A stretch of DNA of 64,000 nucleotides. Source: Paenibacillus auburnensis. GTDB taxonomy: Bacteria; Bacillota; Bacilli; Paenibacillales; Paenibacillaceae. The notes below the pieces were generated by a model. It made no database searches. It saw nothing but the letters and a program-made list of their open reading frames with translations, and was not told the origin of the DNA. The stretch covers positions 2,108,001 through 2,172,000 of the forward strand of contig NZ_CAKMMG010000001.1 of NCBI RefSeq assembly GCF_927798115.1, read 5' to 3'. Below, piece after piece: positions 8,531 to 16,467 of the stretch (positions are counted from its first letter, which is position 1; the number at the start of each line of letters is the position of its first letter). Both the position numbers and the translations under genes were made by a program.

Positions 8531-9202
8531 TCACTTGGATACCGCAAACAAGGATTGAGACAGCAAAACCATGGTTTGTCTGTAAACGGTATGGGCCGCG
8601 TCGACATCGCCCAGAAACCCGCTCATATACAGGTGAATTACCCCGTGAAGCGAAGCCCATATGGCGCTGACAATGGTCCCAGTCTCTTCCTCGTCCGAAA
8701 TTTGTCCTTGCTGCTGGGCAGTGCTGATTAGAATCAGCAAACGGCTTATGGCTGTCATCGTTCCCTGCATACTTTCGGCATCCGGCTTGAACTCGGCAAA
8801 AGCCCCTCCAAACATCAGCTTGTAGTAGCTGGTATGATCCTGGCCAAACTGCCAGAAGGCTTCACCCAAATCCAGCAGATGCTGCAAGGGGTCTGAGGAT
8901 GGCGACACTTCTTCAAAACGCTGGGCCAGCAATTTGCAGCCCTCAAGATATAGCTGCTGGGCCAGGCCTTCTTTATTAACGAACAAGCTGTAAATGATTT
9001 TGGTGGAGCAGCCCATCTTTTGCGATACTTTACGCACGGTAACGGCTTCCGGCCCCTCTTCCTGCAAAATGGCTGCGGCCGCGTCAACTACAATCTTACG
9101 GAGATTTTCCGTATTCTGCAGACGGACCTCCTGATATGTTTTTAACTCCCGCCCTGCATATTGCGAGGGCTTGTCTTCGTTATGGATAAGAATCACCTTC
9201 AT
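8531..9202 (-). CDS. TetR/AcrR family regulator with TetR-WHG-like C-terminal domain
   Basis: Up to 223 residues. The HTH is in AVTVRKVSQKMGCSTKIIYSLF; the C-terminal half (YKLMFGGAF, WASLHGVIHLYMSGFLGD) looks like the WHG-type effector domain. The ATG at 9202 has no visible ribosome site. A CTG at 9121, preceded by AGGAGG at good spacing and giving LQNTENLRKIVVDAAAAI, is a more typical TetR N-terminus and may be the true start. The gene is divergent from the dehydrogenase/lactonase operon, whose leader carries two copies of a palindromic operator, and is its probable repressor (inference). The inducer is unknown. Confidence 0.87.
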   Translation of the reverse strand: MKVILIHNEDKPSQYAGRELKTYQEVRLQNTENLRKIVVDAAAAILQEEGPEAVTVRKVSQKMGCSTKIIYSLFVNKEGLAQQLYLEGCKLLAQRFEEVSPSSDPLQHLLDLGEAFWQFGQDHTSYYKLMFGGAFAEFKPDAESMQGTMTAISRLLILISTAQQQGQISDEEETGTIVSAIWASLHGVIHLYMSGFLGDVDAAHTVYRQTMVLLSQSLFAVSK

Positions 9203-9252
9203 TCGGTTATCATGTTGTTCACAGGAAACAAGGTTACTGGGTTATAACAGGC

Positions 9253-9281
9253 ATTCTAAACATTTGTAAAAGGGTTGTCAA
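9253..9281 (-). promoter_or_regulatory. Promoter of the TetR gene at 8531-9202
   Basis: On the minus strand: TTGACA (9276-9281), 17-base spacer, TAGAAT (9253-9258). A near-consensus sigma-A promoter reading towards the regulator. Confidence 0.65.
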
Positions 9282-9308
9282 TGGATCCATCACGCTGAAA
9301 AAAAAGAT

Positions 9309-9337
9309 TTGACACATGCATACCCATGGGATACGAT
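9309..9337 (+). promoter_or_regulatory. Promoter of the dehydrogenase/lactonase operon
   Basis: TTGACA (9309-9314), 17-base spacer, TACGAT (9332-9337); predicted start near 9344, immediately before the first operator copy. Confidence 0.7.
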
Positions 9338-9347
9338 GATTCACATC

Positions 9348-9425
9348 GGAAACAGTGTTACCAAGATACTTTATGCCCATATATATTTGGCATTCTTTTT
9401 TTGGAGATTTGGTAACACTGTTTCT
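9348..9425. promoter_or_regulatory. Duplicated palindromic operator (probable TetR-family sites)
   Basis: GGAAACAGTGTTACC (9348-9362) and GGTAACACTGTTTCT (9411-9425) are inverted copies; 16 bases (9349-9364 and 9409-9424) are perfectly complementary. Each copy is itself a near-palindrome of the form GGWAACASTGTTWCC, the size a TetR dimer binds. They lie just after the operon promoter, in position to block elongation or initiation. The RNA could also fold as one long hairpin. Confidence 0.6.
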
Positions 9426-9459
9426 CGAATAAAACATTGTATTAAAAGGAGCGGGAATC

Positions 9460-10245
9460 ATGAATATTAAAGGAAAATGGTCACTGATCACCGGAGCATC
9501 TTCAGGCATCGGCGAACAGTTTGCAAGACAACTGGCCAAGGAAGGCAGTCATTTGGTGCTTGTAGCCAGATCCGAACGCAGGCTTAATACACTTGCAGCC
9601 GAATTAACCCGAGGCTATGGAATTCAATCCCGGGTTATTCCCCTGGATCTGTCCGCCGCAGGTGCTGCCGGAGAATTGTATCAGAAGTGCCAGCAGCTCA
9701 ACCTGGAAATTGATCTGTTGGTCAACAATGCAGGGTTTGCCACCCACGGTCTGTTCGAGAAAGTCTCCGGTGAGCGCCAGCATGAAGAAGTAATGCTCAA
9801 TGTCGCTGCTGTAGTGGATATGACTCATTCATTCCTTCCGGGGATGCTCCAAAGAGGCGCTGGCGCTGTTATCAATGTATCGTCTACCGCAGGCTTTCAG
9901 CCGCTGCCTTATATGGCCGTCTACGGTGCTACCAAAGCTTTTGTCTTGTCCTTTACCGATGCCCTTTGGTGGGAGAATCGCGATCGTGGCGTTCAATTCT
10001 TTGCTCTATGCCCAGGCTCGACGGAAACAAATTTCTTCAATGTCGTTGGCACGGAGGATGCCTCAGTCGGTACGAAGGACACGCCGGAGCGTGTAGTGGC
10101 AGTCACGCTCCGAGCTATGAAAAAAGGGAAACAGTACGTTGTTCCGGGACTCCGGAATTATCTGGGTGCCCAAATTTCTCGTTTCATGACCCGCAGACAG
10201 AGTCTGCGGCTGGTTGGGAACATGCTTCGCCCGAGCAAACAATAA
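9460..10245 (+). CDS. Short-chain dehydrogenase/reductase (classical SDR)
   Basis: 261 residues with a Rossmann fold. TGASSGIG at residues 11-18 binds the dinucleotide; ARSERRL follows the second beta strand and suggests NADP(H); NNAG is near residue 89; the active site is the serine of NVSSTAG with YGATK (Tyr and Lys). Length and motifs fit the DltE/YqjQ-like group of SDR proteins. The substrate is not evident. Ribosome site AAAGGAGCGGG precedes the ATG. It is followed 9 bases later by an SMP-30/lactonase-like gene, so the two are probably one operon under the upstream TetR control. Confidence 0.9.
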   Translation: MNIKGKWSLITGASSGIGEQFARQLAKEGSHLVLVARSERRLNTLAAELTRGYGIQSRVIPLDLSAAGAAGELYQKCQQLNLEIDLLVNNAGFATHGLFEKVSGERQHEEVMLNVAAVVDMTHSFLPGMLQRGAGAVINVSSTAGFQPLPYMAVYGATKAFVLSFTDALWWENRDRGVQFFALCPGSTETNFFNVVGTEDASVGTKDTPERVVAVTLRAMKKGKQYVVPGLRNYLGAQISRFMTRRQSLRLVGNMLRPSKQ

Positions 10246-10254
10246 GGAGGAATT

Positions 10255-11391
10255 ATGATGTCCACAGAACCAATGCAGCGCAGACGTTCAACACGTCAAA
10301 AAGTCAACAGATGGAGCTTGGCCCTGCTCGGGATAATTGTGCTGGGGATTGTTGTATTTCTGCTAATACCTGCTCCGGTAAATCCGGCGCTATGGTCAGC
10401 GCCTGCCGCCCCTTCCTTTGAAAACGAGGGACCCTGGAAAGAAAACAGCAAACTCAGCTCGGCAGAGCTGGTTACAGATCGCGTGAAGTACCCGGAATTT
10501 ATCACCTTTGATGCAGAAGGACGGCTCTATACGGGAGATTCCGACGGCAAAATTTACAGAGTAGCCTTTGACACAACGGGGAAAGCGCAGCCGGCTGAAG
10601 TGTTTGCCGATACCCACGGAACACCTAACGGACTGAAATTTGACGCAGCCGGAAATTTGATTGTGGCGGATATTCAGAAAGGGCTGCTGTCGATTGACCC
10701 GGAGGGAAATGTTGAAGTCCTAACCAATCAAGTGGAGGAAGGTCCGATCTACTTGGCAAACGAGCTTGACATCGCGAAGGACGGTTCAATCTATTTCTCC
10801 GATACTTCAAACTATGGCAAGGTCATGTTCAAAGAAATTGCCGAGAACAAGCCGCATGGACGATTGCTGAAATATGATCCGCTTACCAGGGAGACGACCG
10901 TTTTACTTCGTGATCTGTATTTTGCCAATGGGGTTGCATTGTCTGCCGAAGAAGATTTCGTACTCGTTGCCGAATCCTATCATTATCAACTGACCAGATA
11001 CTGGCTGAAGGGGGCCAAACAAGGCACCTCGGATTTATTTACCGAAAATATTGCCGGATTCCCGGATAACATCACACGTGATGCCCAGGGACATTTCTGG
11101 GTAGGGGTATTCACAACCCGTTTGTCTTTTGCCGATTACATGCACAGTCATCCCTGGTTGGCCGCAACGATGTCCAAAGTTCCACAATCTTTGTTAAATG
11201 GAGCAAGCAGGCCGGTGAAGCATGGGCTTGTCGCAGAATATGGACTCGAAGGAGAACTTGTGACTAGCTGGCATGATCCTGAAGGAACCCTGTACGGTGT
11301 TACCACTGCCGTAAGCCAAGGTGGATATTTATATCTCGGTACTGCACCGGGAGGAAGCCAGGGTGTTCACCGGGTGCTTTTGAATCCGTAA
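10255..11391 (+). CDS. SMP-30/gluconolactonase or strictosidine-synthase-like beta-propeller protein, membrane anchored
   Basis: 378 residues. A basic N-terminus is followed by one hydrophobic helix (ALLGIIVLGIVVFLLIPA, about residues 21-38), so the propeller probably lies outside the membrane. Propeller signatures of the SMP-30/strictosidine synthase superfamily: GDSDGKIYR, NGLKFDAAGNLIVAD, ANELDIAKDGSIYFSDTSN, FANGVALSAEEDFVLVAE, PDNITRDAQGHFWVGV. The family includes lactonases and related hydrolases; the SDR gene just upstream suggests an oxidation-then-lactone-opening pair (inference). ATG with AAGGAGG upstream. A hairpin terminator with a long loop follows. Confidence 0.85.
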   Translation: MMSTEPMQRRRSTRQKVNRWSLALLGIIVLGIVVFLLIPAPVNPALWSAPAAPSFENEGPWKENSKLSSAELVTDRVKYPEFITFDAEGRLYTGDSDGKIYRVAFDTTGKAQPAEVFADTHGTPNGLKFDAAGNLIVADIQKGLLSIDPEGNVEVLTNQVEEGPIYLANELDIAKDGSIYFSDTSNYGKVMFKEIAENKPHGRLLKYDPLTRETTVLLRDLYFANGVALSAEEDFVLVAESYHYQLTRYWLKGAKQGTSDLFTENIAGFPDNITRDAQGHFWVGVFTTRLSFADYMHSHPWLAATMSKVPQSLLNGASRPVKHGLVAEYGLEGELVTSWHDPEGTLYGVTTAVSQGGYLYLGTAPGGSQGVHRVLLNP

Positions 11392-11421
11392 GGAAAGTTC
11401 CCCCAGACAAATTTCCAGCTG

Positions 11422-11507
11422 AAAAAGCAGGCACAAAACTGAACTGTCCCCCTAGTGTTAGACACCATCTAATGATTGGAGGTAAAGCTCGTTCATGCCT
11501 GCTTTTT
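11422..11507. terminator. Convergent terminator with a 62-base loop
   Basis: AAAAAGCAGGCA (11422-11433) and TGCCTGCTTTTT (11496-11507) are perfect 12-base complements separated by 62 bases. The T-tract makes this a terminator for the lactonase-like gene, and on the other strand for the nucleotidyltransferase. The loop starts with CTGAACTGTCCCCCTAGTG and ends with a GGAGGT box, which resembles one end of an IS3-type element; the stem may have been split by an insertion that later decayed. Confidence 0.55.
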
Positions 11508-11520
11508 AGCTTACTATAAA

Positions 11521-12279
11521 TTATTCACCATTATTCCCTTCGCCGTTCCGCAGACTACCCCGCATCTCTGCATAAGCCTCAGGTGTGCCGACATCCTCAA
11601 TCGTACCTTCCGTAAAATAGGCGCGGATCTCCTGGCGGGAGTGCAGCCACTCGGGAAAATAACTCGGCGCATCCGGGTTGCCTCCTTCGGCGAGATAACG
11701 GGAGAACAGCGGCAGCGTTGAACGCTTATAGATATAAAGTGCAAACACGCCTATGTTCGTCCGGGGTGACTGCGGCTTTTCTTCCAAGGAAAGGACCCGC
11801 AGCTCATCGTCCAGCTCAGCCACGCCTACACTGCGGAGCTCCTGGATATTGTCTACCGTCCGGACTAGAATACAGTCTTTGTCCACCTGATGAAAATAAT
11901 TCAAATACCCCTCAAGGCCAAAGCCGAGCACATTGTCGCCTGCCAGAACCAGCAAATCCTCCTTCAGGTGTTCCCGCTCAATGACAAACTGGATATCACC
12001 GACCGCACCTAACCGTGTTTCAGGGGAAGAGGTGCCGTCATTCAGAATACGGACAGGCTTCGTCCCGCCATATTCGAGTTGCCACTGCTGAAAAGCGCCG
12101 AAGAAGCGCTCATTCGTCACAATCAGAATCTCCGTGATTTCCTCCAGAACCTCCAGCCGGTCCATCAACAGATCCAGAATCGTCCGGGTTCCTTGAATCG
12201 GCAGCAGCGGCTTTGGCGTATCCTTCGTTAACGGATAAAGACGGGTCGCATACCCCGCAGCCAAGATTAATGCTATCAT
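11521..12279 (-). CDS. Sugar-1-phosphate nucleotidyltransferase
   Basis: 252 residues. The N-terminal signature LILAAGYATRLYPLTKDTPKPLLPI is the NTP-transfer motif with its activating lysine (LAAG...R...PK). AGDNVLGF holds a metal-binding aspartate, and the C-terminal TIEDVGTPEAYAEM is typical of RmlA/GlmU-like nucleotidyltransferases. It transfers an NMP from an NTP to a sugar phosphate in the cytoplasm for envelope or spore-surface glycan synthesis. Which sugar and nucleotide are used cannot be determined. It is 85 bases downstream of the YheC/YheD gene on the same strand, so co-transcription is possible. Confidence 0.88.
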   Translation of the reverse strand: MIALILAAGYATRLYPLTKDTPKPLLPIQGTRTILDLLMDRLEVLEEITEILIVTNERFFGAFQQWQLEYGGTKPVRILNDGTSSPETRLGAVGDIQFVIEREHLKEDLLVLAGDNVLGFGLEGYLNYFHQVDKDCILVRTVDNIQELRSVGVAELDDELRVLSLEEKPQSPRTNIGVFALYIYKRSTLPLFSRYLAEGGNPDAPSYFPEWLHSRQEIRAYFTEGTIEDVGTPEAYAEMRGSLRNGEGNNGE

Positions 12280-12364
12280 CCTGTTCGCTCCCTGCCCTGA
12301 ATATTTCCCTTAACTATATACCACAGGGATCATCAAGCCAAGTCTGCTGCTGCACCTTCATAAG

Positions 12365-13120
12365 CTACTTCTTCATCCGATACCGCCGGTATCTCATTAC
12401 TTTTTTGTACATGGATTTATTTTTGAGCTGATTAAAGATGTAGGGATCCGGATTCATATTCACTTCAATAATCCATGGCGTCAGTGTCCGGTCCAATCCG
12501 ACATCTACGCCGATCTGCACAATCTTCGGATAGGTTTTCTGCATATGAGCCGCCATCCGTACGCCAAGCGTACTCAGTTCACCCGTCAGCTGAGTAAGCT
12601 TCTGTGCAGGGAGATGGGTACTGAGCAAGGTTTCTATCGCTGTTGGTTTGCCGCCGCTGTGGTAATTCGTAACAATCTTGCGCGGGTGGCCCAGACGGCC
12701 GATAATTCCGGTAGCTTCCCAGACTCCCTTAGGACTTAACTGCACCATTACACGGATATCGAAGCGGCGGCGGTTATGCTTCAGCAGGTGAATTCCTTTT
12801 TGAATCAGATACCTTCTGCCGCCTGTCTTCTTCGCCAGACTTTGGTGAAAGGAATCAAAGGTGTCGAAATGGCGGACCGTTTCTTCATATTGGTAGGTGA
12901 AGCCCCCACGTTCCCCCCGCTCCGCGCGGATTACACCGTTCCCATAAGTTCCCCTTTCGGGTTTGACGTAGATCATCCCATAGCTGTAAATCATCTGCTC
13001 CAGATTGCGTCTGGTGAATTTACGGGTATCCGGGATATAGGGTCTGATGGAAGCACTCTGAAGCAGCAGCTTCGTTTTTAGCCATTTGCTCTGCAATGAA
13101 ACAGCTTTTCTTGCCTTCAC
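12365..13120 (-). CDS. YheC/YheD-family ATP-grasp protein (endospore coat-associated)
   Basis: 251 residues, very basic. The sequence YVKPERGTYGNGVIRAE, the RRFDIRVMVQLSPKGVW strand and IEVNMNPDP near the end (metal- and ATP-binding residues) match the YheC/YheD ATP-grasp family. In Bacillus these proteins are associated with the spore coat; their ligase substrate is not established. Translation starts at GTG 13120, with GGAG 8 bases upstream. A short palindrome, AAAAGGGTTACCCTTTT, lies at 13140-13156 in its upstream region and could be a regulatory site. 13121-13328 otherwise shows no gene. Confidence 0.88.
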   Translation of the reverse strand: MKARKAVSLQSKWLKTKLLLQSASIRPYIPDTRKFTRRNLEQMIYSYGMIYVKPERGTYGNGVIRAERGERGGFTYQYEETVRHFDTFDSFHQSLAKKTGGRRYLIQKGIHLLKHNRRRFDIRVMVQLSPKGVWEATGIIGRLGHPRKIVTNYHSGGKPTAIETLLSTHLPAQKLTQLTGELSTLGVRMAAHMQKTYPKIVQIGVDVGLDRTLTPWIIEVNMNPDPYIFNQLKNKSMYKKVMRYRRYRMKK

Positions 13121-13328
13121 ACCTGCACTCTCCTGTCCGAAAAGGGTTACCCTTTTCCTGATTTACAAAGTCAGTGCATCCTATGCAGAAACAGGCGAGG
13201 TGGAATGAACCATCTGTCCCGTCCGGGAATATTAAGTTTCAACTTTCCTCTGCCCGGTCATCCCTTGAGGCTCAGGCATATTCTAGTGCAGACGCGCAAG
13301 TGTCAATTTGTGCACGGAGATGAACCTA

Positions 13329-14144
13329 ATGTCAGCAACCTCAGCAGGCTCACACGTTAGCGGCCCCTCTATAGACGTACTAATCCCGGCCATTGAAAAG
13401 GACCTGGCCACCCTTCCCTATGTGATCGACAGTCTTCGCTCCTATGTACTCCACCCCATCAGCCACATCTACATCGTCTCACCCGGCAGCAGCAGAATCA
13501 GGGAAATGTGCTCTCGCAAAGGCTGTATTTTTGTCGATGAGACTACCGTTCTGCCGTTTACTAAAAAGGACATCCGTTATTCCTCCTCCCGCTGGAACCG
13601 TTCCGGGTGGCTGTATCAGCAGCTGCTTAAGCTGAATGGGGATCATATCTGCCGGGAAAATTATTTTTTGGTCATCGATGCCGACACGGTCCTGATTCGC
13701 CCCCACCGGTTCCGTTCAGCGGGTAAAACCGTCTTTTACTGCCGCAATTGGAGCCAGCCGGAATATTTCCGCACCTACCGGAAACTGATGGGAACCGCAG
13801 CACCTTCTCCCAAGTCTTTTGTGACGCATTATATGCTGTTTGAGAAATCTAAGCTTGCCGCTTTAAAAAGAACCATTGAAGCGCGCCATGGAATGCCTTG
13901 GCATGCCGCCATTATCCGCAGTATCGATAGGAAAAAGCAGTTCGGATTTTCCGAATTTGAAACGTACGCCAATTATGTGTACAGCGGTAACCGTGCCTCG
14001 GTTTTGCTCAGAAATGCAAATAATAAATCGCTGAAAACCTCAGCATCTGCCGTAGGAATCAAACAACGCCGGAAGCTGGCGCGTACCTACCGGTCAATTT
14101 CATTCCATCAGCGTAAGGGATACTCCATTCGAGCCAAGCATTAA
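13329..14144 (+). CDS. DUF6492-type putative glycosyltransferase
   Basis: 271 residues. The pattern IDVLIPAIEKDLATLPYV at the N-terminus, then IYIVSPGSSRIREM and LVIDADTVLIRP (a DXD-like metal site, around residue 118), matches GT-A-like DUF6492 proteins. It presumably moves a sugar from a nucleotide-sugar donor onto an envelope or spore glycan; donor and acceptor are unknown. ATG 13329 is chosen because GGAG lies about 10 bases before it; TTG 13308 and ATG 13320 are in frame but worse placed. The neighbouring YheC/YheD and nucleotidyltransferase genes suggest a surface-glycan cluster. Confidence 0.8.
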   Translation: MSATSAGSHVSGPSIDVLIPAIEKDLATLPYVIDSLRSYVLHPISHIYIVSPGSSRIREMCSRKGCIFVDETTVLPFTKKDIRYSSSRWNRSGWLYQQLLKLNGDHICRENYFLVIDADTVLIRPHRFRSAGKTVFYCRNWSQPEYFRTYRKLMGTAAPSPKSFVTHYMLFEKSKLAALKRTIEARHGMPWHAAIIRSIDRKKQFGFSEFETYANYVYSGNRASVLLRNANNKSLKTSASAVGIKQRRKLARTYRSISFHQRKGYSIRAKH

Positions 14145-14158
14145 GAAGGGGGAGCGTC

Positions 14159-14325
14159 TTGCCTGCCACTCTTTTCTGCGGCGGTTCCGGCAAGCGGCTG
14201 TGCCCGCTGCCGGGCCGAATCCGCTCAACAACGGCTCCTTCCGGTGACGGGAAACCCATAAGCACAGCACATTTTACAGCAGCACCGAAGTCATTTACAA
14301 AGAATTGAAAAATCCCGCAGATTAA
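14159..14325 (+). pseudogene. Decayed remnant of a hexose-1-phosphate nucleotidyltransferase
   Basis: A ribosome site AAGGGGGA and TTG (14159) begin a 49-codon frame ending at 14308. It contains TLFCGGSGKRLCPLPGRIRS, strikingly like the start of mannose-1-phosphate guanylyltransferases (GGSGKRLWPL). A second short stretch, YSSTEVIYKELKNPAD and stop at 14323-14325, continues in another frame. This looks like a gene whose middle was deleted, leaving N- and C-terminal scraps. It directly follows the DUF6492 glycosyltransferase, which makes a glycan-related ancestor plausible. A genuine 49-residue gene is the alternative. Confidence 0.45.
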
Positions 14326-14334
14326 AGTAAACTA

Positions 14335-14361
14335 GCAGTGTAATCGACTGCACTTAAGTGC
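14335..14361. promoter_or_regulatory. Overlapping palindromes upstream of the TetR gene at 14381
   Basis: GCAGT-N7-ACTGC (14335-14351) overlaps the perfect 12-base palindrome GCACTTAAGTGC (14350-14361), 20 bases before the TetR start codon. Likely an autoregulatory operator, by position only. Confidence 0.45.
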
Positions 14362-14380
14362 GTTTTATGGAGGGATTTTT

Positions 14381-15034
14381 TTGGGAAGCGCTGAACGAAG
14401 AAGCAGAGAGATGGAGCTTCGCAGGAAGGACATCATAGAAGCCGCCGAGCATGTGTTTTTTGAAAAGGGCTATGAACGCTCTACTATGGATGATGTGGCC
14501 AAGCAGGCGGAATTCAGCAAAAGAACCCTGTACGCTTACTTTAACAGTAAGGAGCAGATTTATTTTGAAATTATGATCAGAGGGTACCGGCGCTTAATCG
14601 GCCTCTTACAAGACAAGCTTCAGGGGAACAACTCCTTTACCGCACTGGAAGCACTCTGGGAGATTACCTCGGTTTACTATGAGTTTTCCTGCGCGGAGCC
14701 GCATTATTTCCAGGCCATTATTGAATATGAGAACAGCCTGGTTGATTTTCAGAACGGGATACCCGATGAGTCCAGGGACGAATGTTATGCGCTCGGGGAA
14801 GAAGCCCTGCAATTCGTGAAAAATGCGCTGCAAAAGGGGGTTGAAGAAGGTAGCATTCGTGCGGATCTGCCGGTGGATCAAACCACAATGACCTTATGGG
14901 CCAGTATGCTTGGCATATTCAGCACGGTACGGACCAAGAAGCATTACCTTGAGCGTTACTATAAAATCGGACCCGGTGAATTCATCCAAGAATCGTTCCG
15001 CCTCCTGCTCCGTTCCCTGGAACCGGCTCAATAA
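14381..15034 (+). CDS. TetR/AcrR family regulator
   Basis: 217 residues with a classic TetR N-terminus: a charged leader, KDIIEAAEHVFFEKGYERSTMDDVAKQAEFSKRTLYAYF (helix-turn-helix at about residues 30-55). It starts at TTG 14381, six bases after GGAGGG; no ATG in frame is as well placed. The C-terminal ligand domain shows no telling features. It lies 24 bases upstream of the nitroreductase-like gene on the same strand, so it probably controls itself and that gene. Confidence 0.9.
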   Translation: MGSAERRSREMELRRKDIIEAAEHVFFEKGYERSTMDDVAKQAEFSKRTLYAYFNSKEQIYFEIMIRGYRRLIGLLQDKLQGNNSFTALEALWEITSVYYEFSCAEPHYFQAIIEYENSLVDFQNGIPDESRDECYALGEEALQFVKNALQKGVEEGSIRADLPVDQTTMTLWASMLGIFSTVRTKKHYLERYYKIGPGEFIQESFRLLLRSLEPAQ

Positions 15035-15058
15035 TCCCACTTATGAAGGAGAACAGGT

Positions 15059-16264
15059 ATGAAGAAAGCGGTGAAGAAATCTGTGAGTCTTGCTCTAATA
15101 AGTCTATCCGCCTTGGTGCTTCTTATTGTTGGCATTTTATTCTACATAAGCGGTGTTTTTCAGAAAGAGGCGTACCTTGAACCGTGGAACAAATCCTATG
15201 CTACGCAATTCGGCGATCCGCGGGTCCGCCTGGCTGCACACGGCCTGCTTGCCGCAAGCGGACATAATATGCAGCCCTGGAGAATCTCTCTTAGCGGGAG
15301 TGAGCCGATGAGCTTGTACCTCTACGCTGACAGCAGCCGGATGAGCAAGGAGGCTGATCCGCTTGCACGGCAGATGATGATCTCCCAGGGAACCTTCCTG
15401 GACTATATCGATGTAGCCGGTCAAAAGCTGGGATATGGAGTTGGCTTAGACCTGTTTCCTATGGGCCCATATGATGAACAGTCGCTGGCAGAGAGCATGG
15501 ATACTTACCCCGTTGCAAAACTAACGCTGCTAAAGCGCCCTCCCCAAAACACCCCCTTATATGATGACCTGTTTCTCCCCGACACCAACCGGACGGCGTA
15601 TTCGCCCGCTCCATTAACCCGTGAACAGATTGAACAGCTTGAGGCTGTCAGTGATGGCAGCAGCGTGTCCGTCCGCATTGTTCAGGACAAGGATAACCTG
15701 GATAAACTGGGCCGTTACGCCATGCAGGGAGCTGCCATCGAGGCAGCGGCAGCATCTGTAGCCAAAGAATCCGAGGACATCTTCCGTGCGAATGAGCACG
15801 AGAAAAATCAATACCGTTACGGGTTCTCCGTAGAGGGCCAAGGCACTACGGGCTTCATGAAACATATCATGCAGGGACTCGTCACCCTCTTCCCGTCCAT
15901 GAACAGCGGAAAAGCTGCATCGGACCGGCTGATCCAGTCTGTTCAGACAGCGGTAAACAACACGCCGGCCTATGCCCTAATCCTTACCAAAGACAACAGC
16001 CGTAAAAGTCAGGTGCTAAGCGGAATCGTATACAGCCGGCTGATTCTGGAGGCGCATCAGCTAGGGCTCGCCATGCAGCCGCTTAGCCAGGTGCTGGAGG
16101 AATATCCGCAGATGCAGGCACCTTATCAGGCTATTCACCGGGAATACGCCCCCGAAGGCGGTACCATCCAGATGCTGGTACGCTTGGGCCGGCCCATAAA
16201 AGAGGCTCCGCTCAGCATGCGCCGTGAGGTAACGGAATTGCTTACCCCGGCAGATGCCAAGTAG
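15059..16264 (+). CDS. Membrane-anchored nitroreductase-like (Acg-type) FMN oxidoreductase
   Basis: 401 residues. A single N-terminal hydrophobic helix (about residues 10-32) is followed by a domain with the Acg/nitroreductase pattern: RLAAHGLLAASGHNMQPWRISL (FMN-contact segment), DTNRTAYSPAPLTREQIEQL, and the late motif SRLILEAHQLGLAMQPLSQVLE. Acg-family proteins resemble nitroreductases with a changed dimer arrangement and may bind flavin without turning over nitroaromatics. The membrane anchor places the domain probably outside. It is co-transcribed with a TetR gene. Function is inferred at family level only. ATG 15059 follows GAAGGAG. Confidence 0.72.
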   Translation: MKKAVKKSVSLALISLSALVLLIVGILFYISGVFQKEAYLEPWNKSYATQFGDPRVRLAAHGLLAASGHNMQPWRISLSGSEPMSLYLYADSSRMSKEADPLARQMMISQGTFLDYIDVAGQKLGYGVGLDLFPMGPYDEQSLAESMDTYPVAKLTLLKRPPQNTPLYDDLFLPDTNRTAYSPAPLTREQIEQLEAVSDGSSVSVRIVQDKDNLDKLGRYAMQGAAIEAAAASVAKESEDIFRANEHEKNQYRYGFSVEGQGTTGFMKHIMQGLVTLFPSMNSGKAASDRLIQSVQTAVNNTPAYALILTKDNSRKSQVLSGIVYSRLILEAHQLGLAMQPLSQVLEEYPQMQAPYQAIHREYAPEGGTIQMLVRLGRPIKEAPLSMRREVTELLTPADAK

Positions 16265-16309
16265 AGCCGGTAACATTTTGAATTAGCTTACTGAACCGGG
16301 TGCGTGGCT

Positions 16310-16440
16310 CCGGCTTCTGGAGCGCGCAGGGCAAAATCAGAGGGATTTTTACCTCTGATTCCGGCTTCTGGAGCGCGCGGGGCGGAATCAGAGGGATTTT
16401 TACCTCTGATTCCGGCTTCTGGAGCGCGCGGAACGGAATC
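16310..16440. repeat. 51-bp tandem repeat with hairpin, about 2.6 copies
   Basis: CCGGCTTCTGGAGCGCGC begins at 16310, 16361 and 16412, a period of exactly 51 bases. Copies one and two each contain the hairpin AATCAGAGG/CCTCTGATT with an 8-base T-rich loop (16335-16360 and 16386-16411); copy three breaks down after 16440. It fills the space between the convergent nitroreductase-like and antiporter genes and may act as a double terminator. A short reading frame through the repeat is just its translation. Confidence 0.85.
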
Positions 16441-16467
16441 AGCCACACCCCTGGCTCCGGGACTTCT

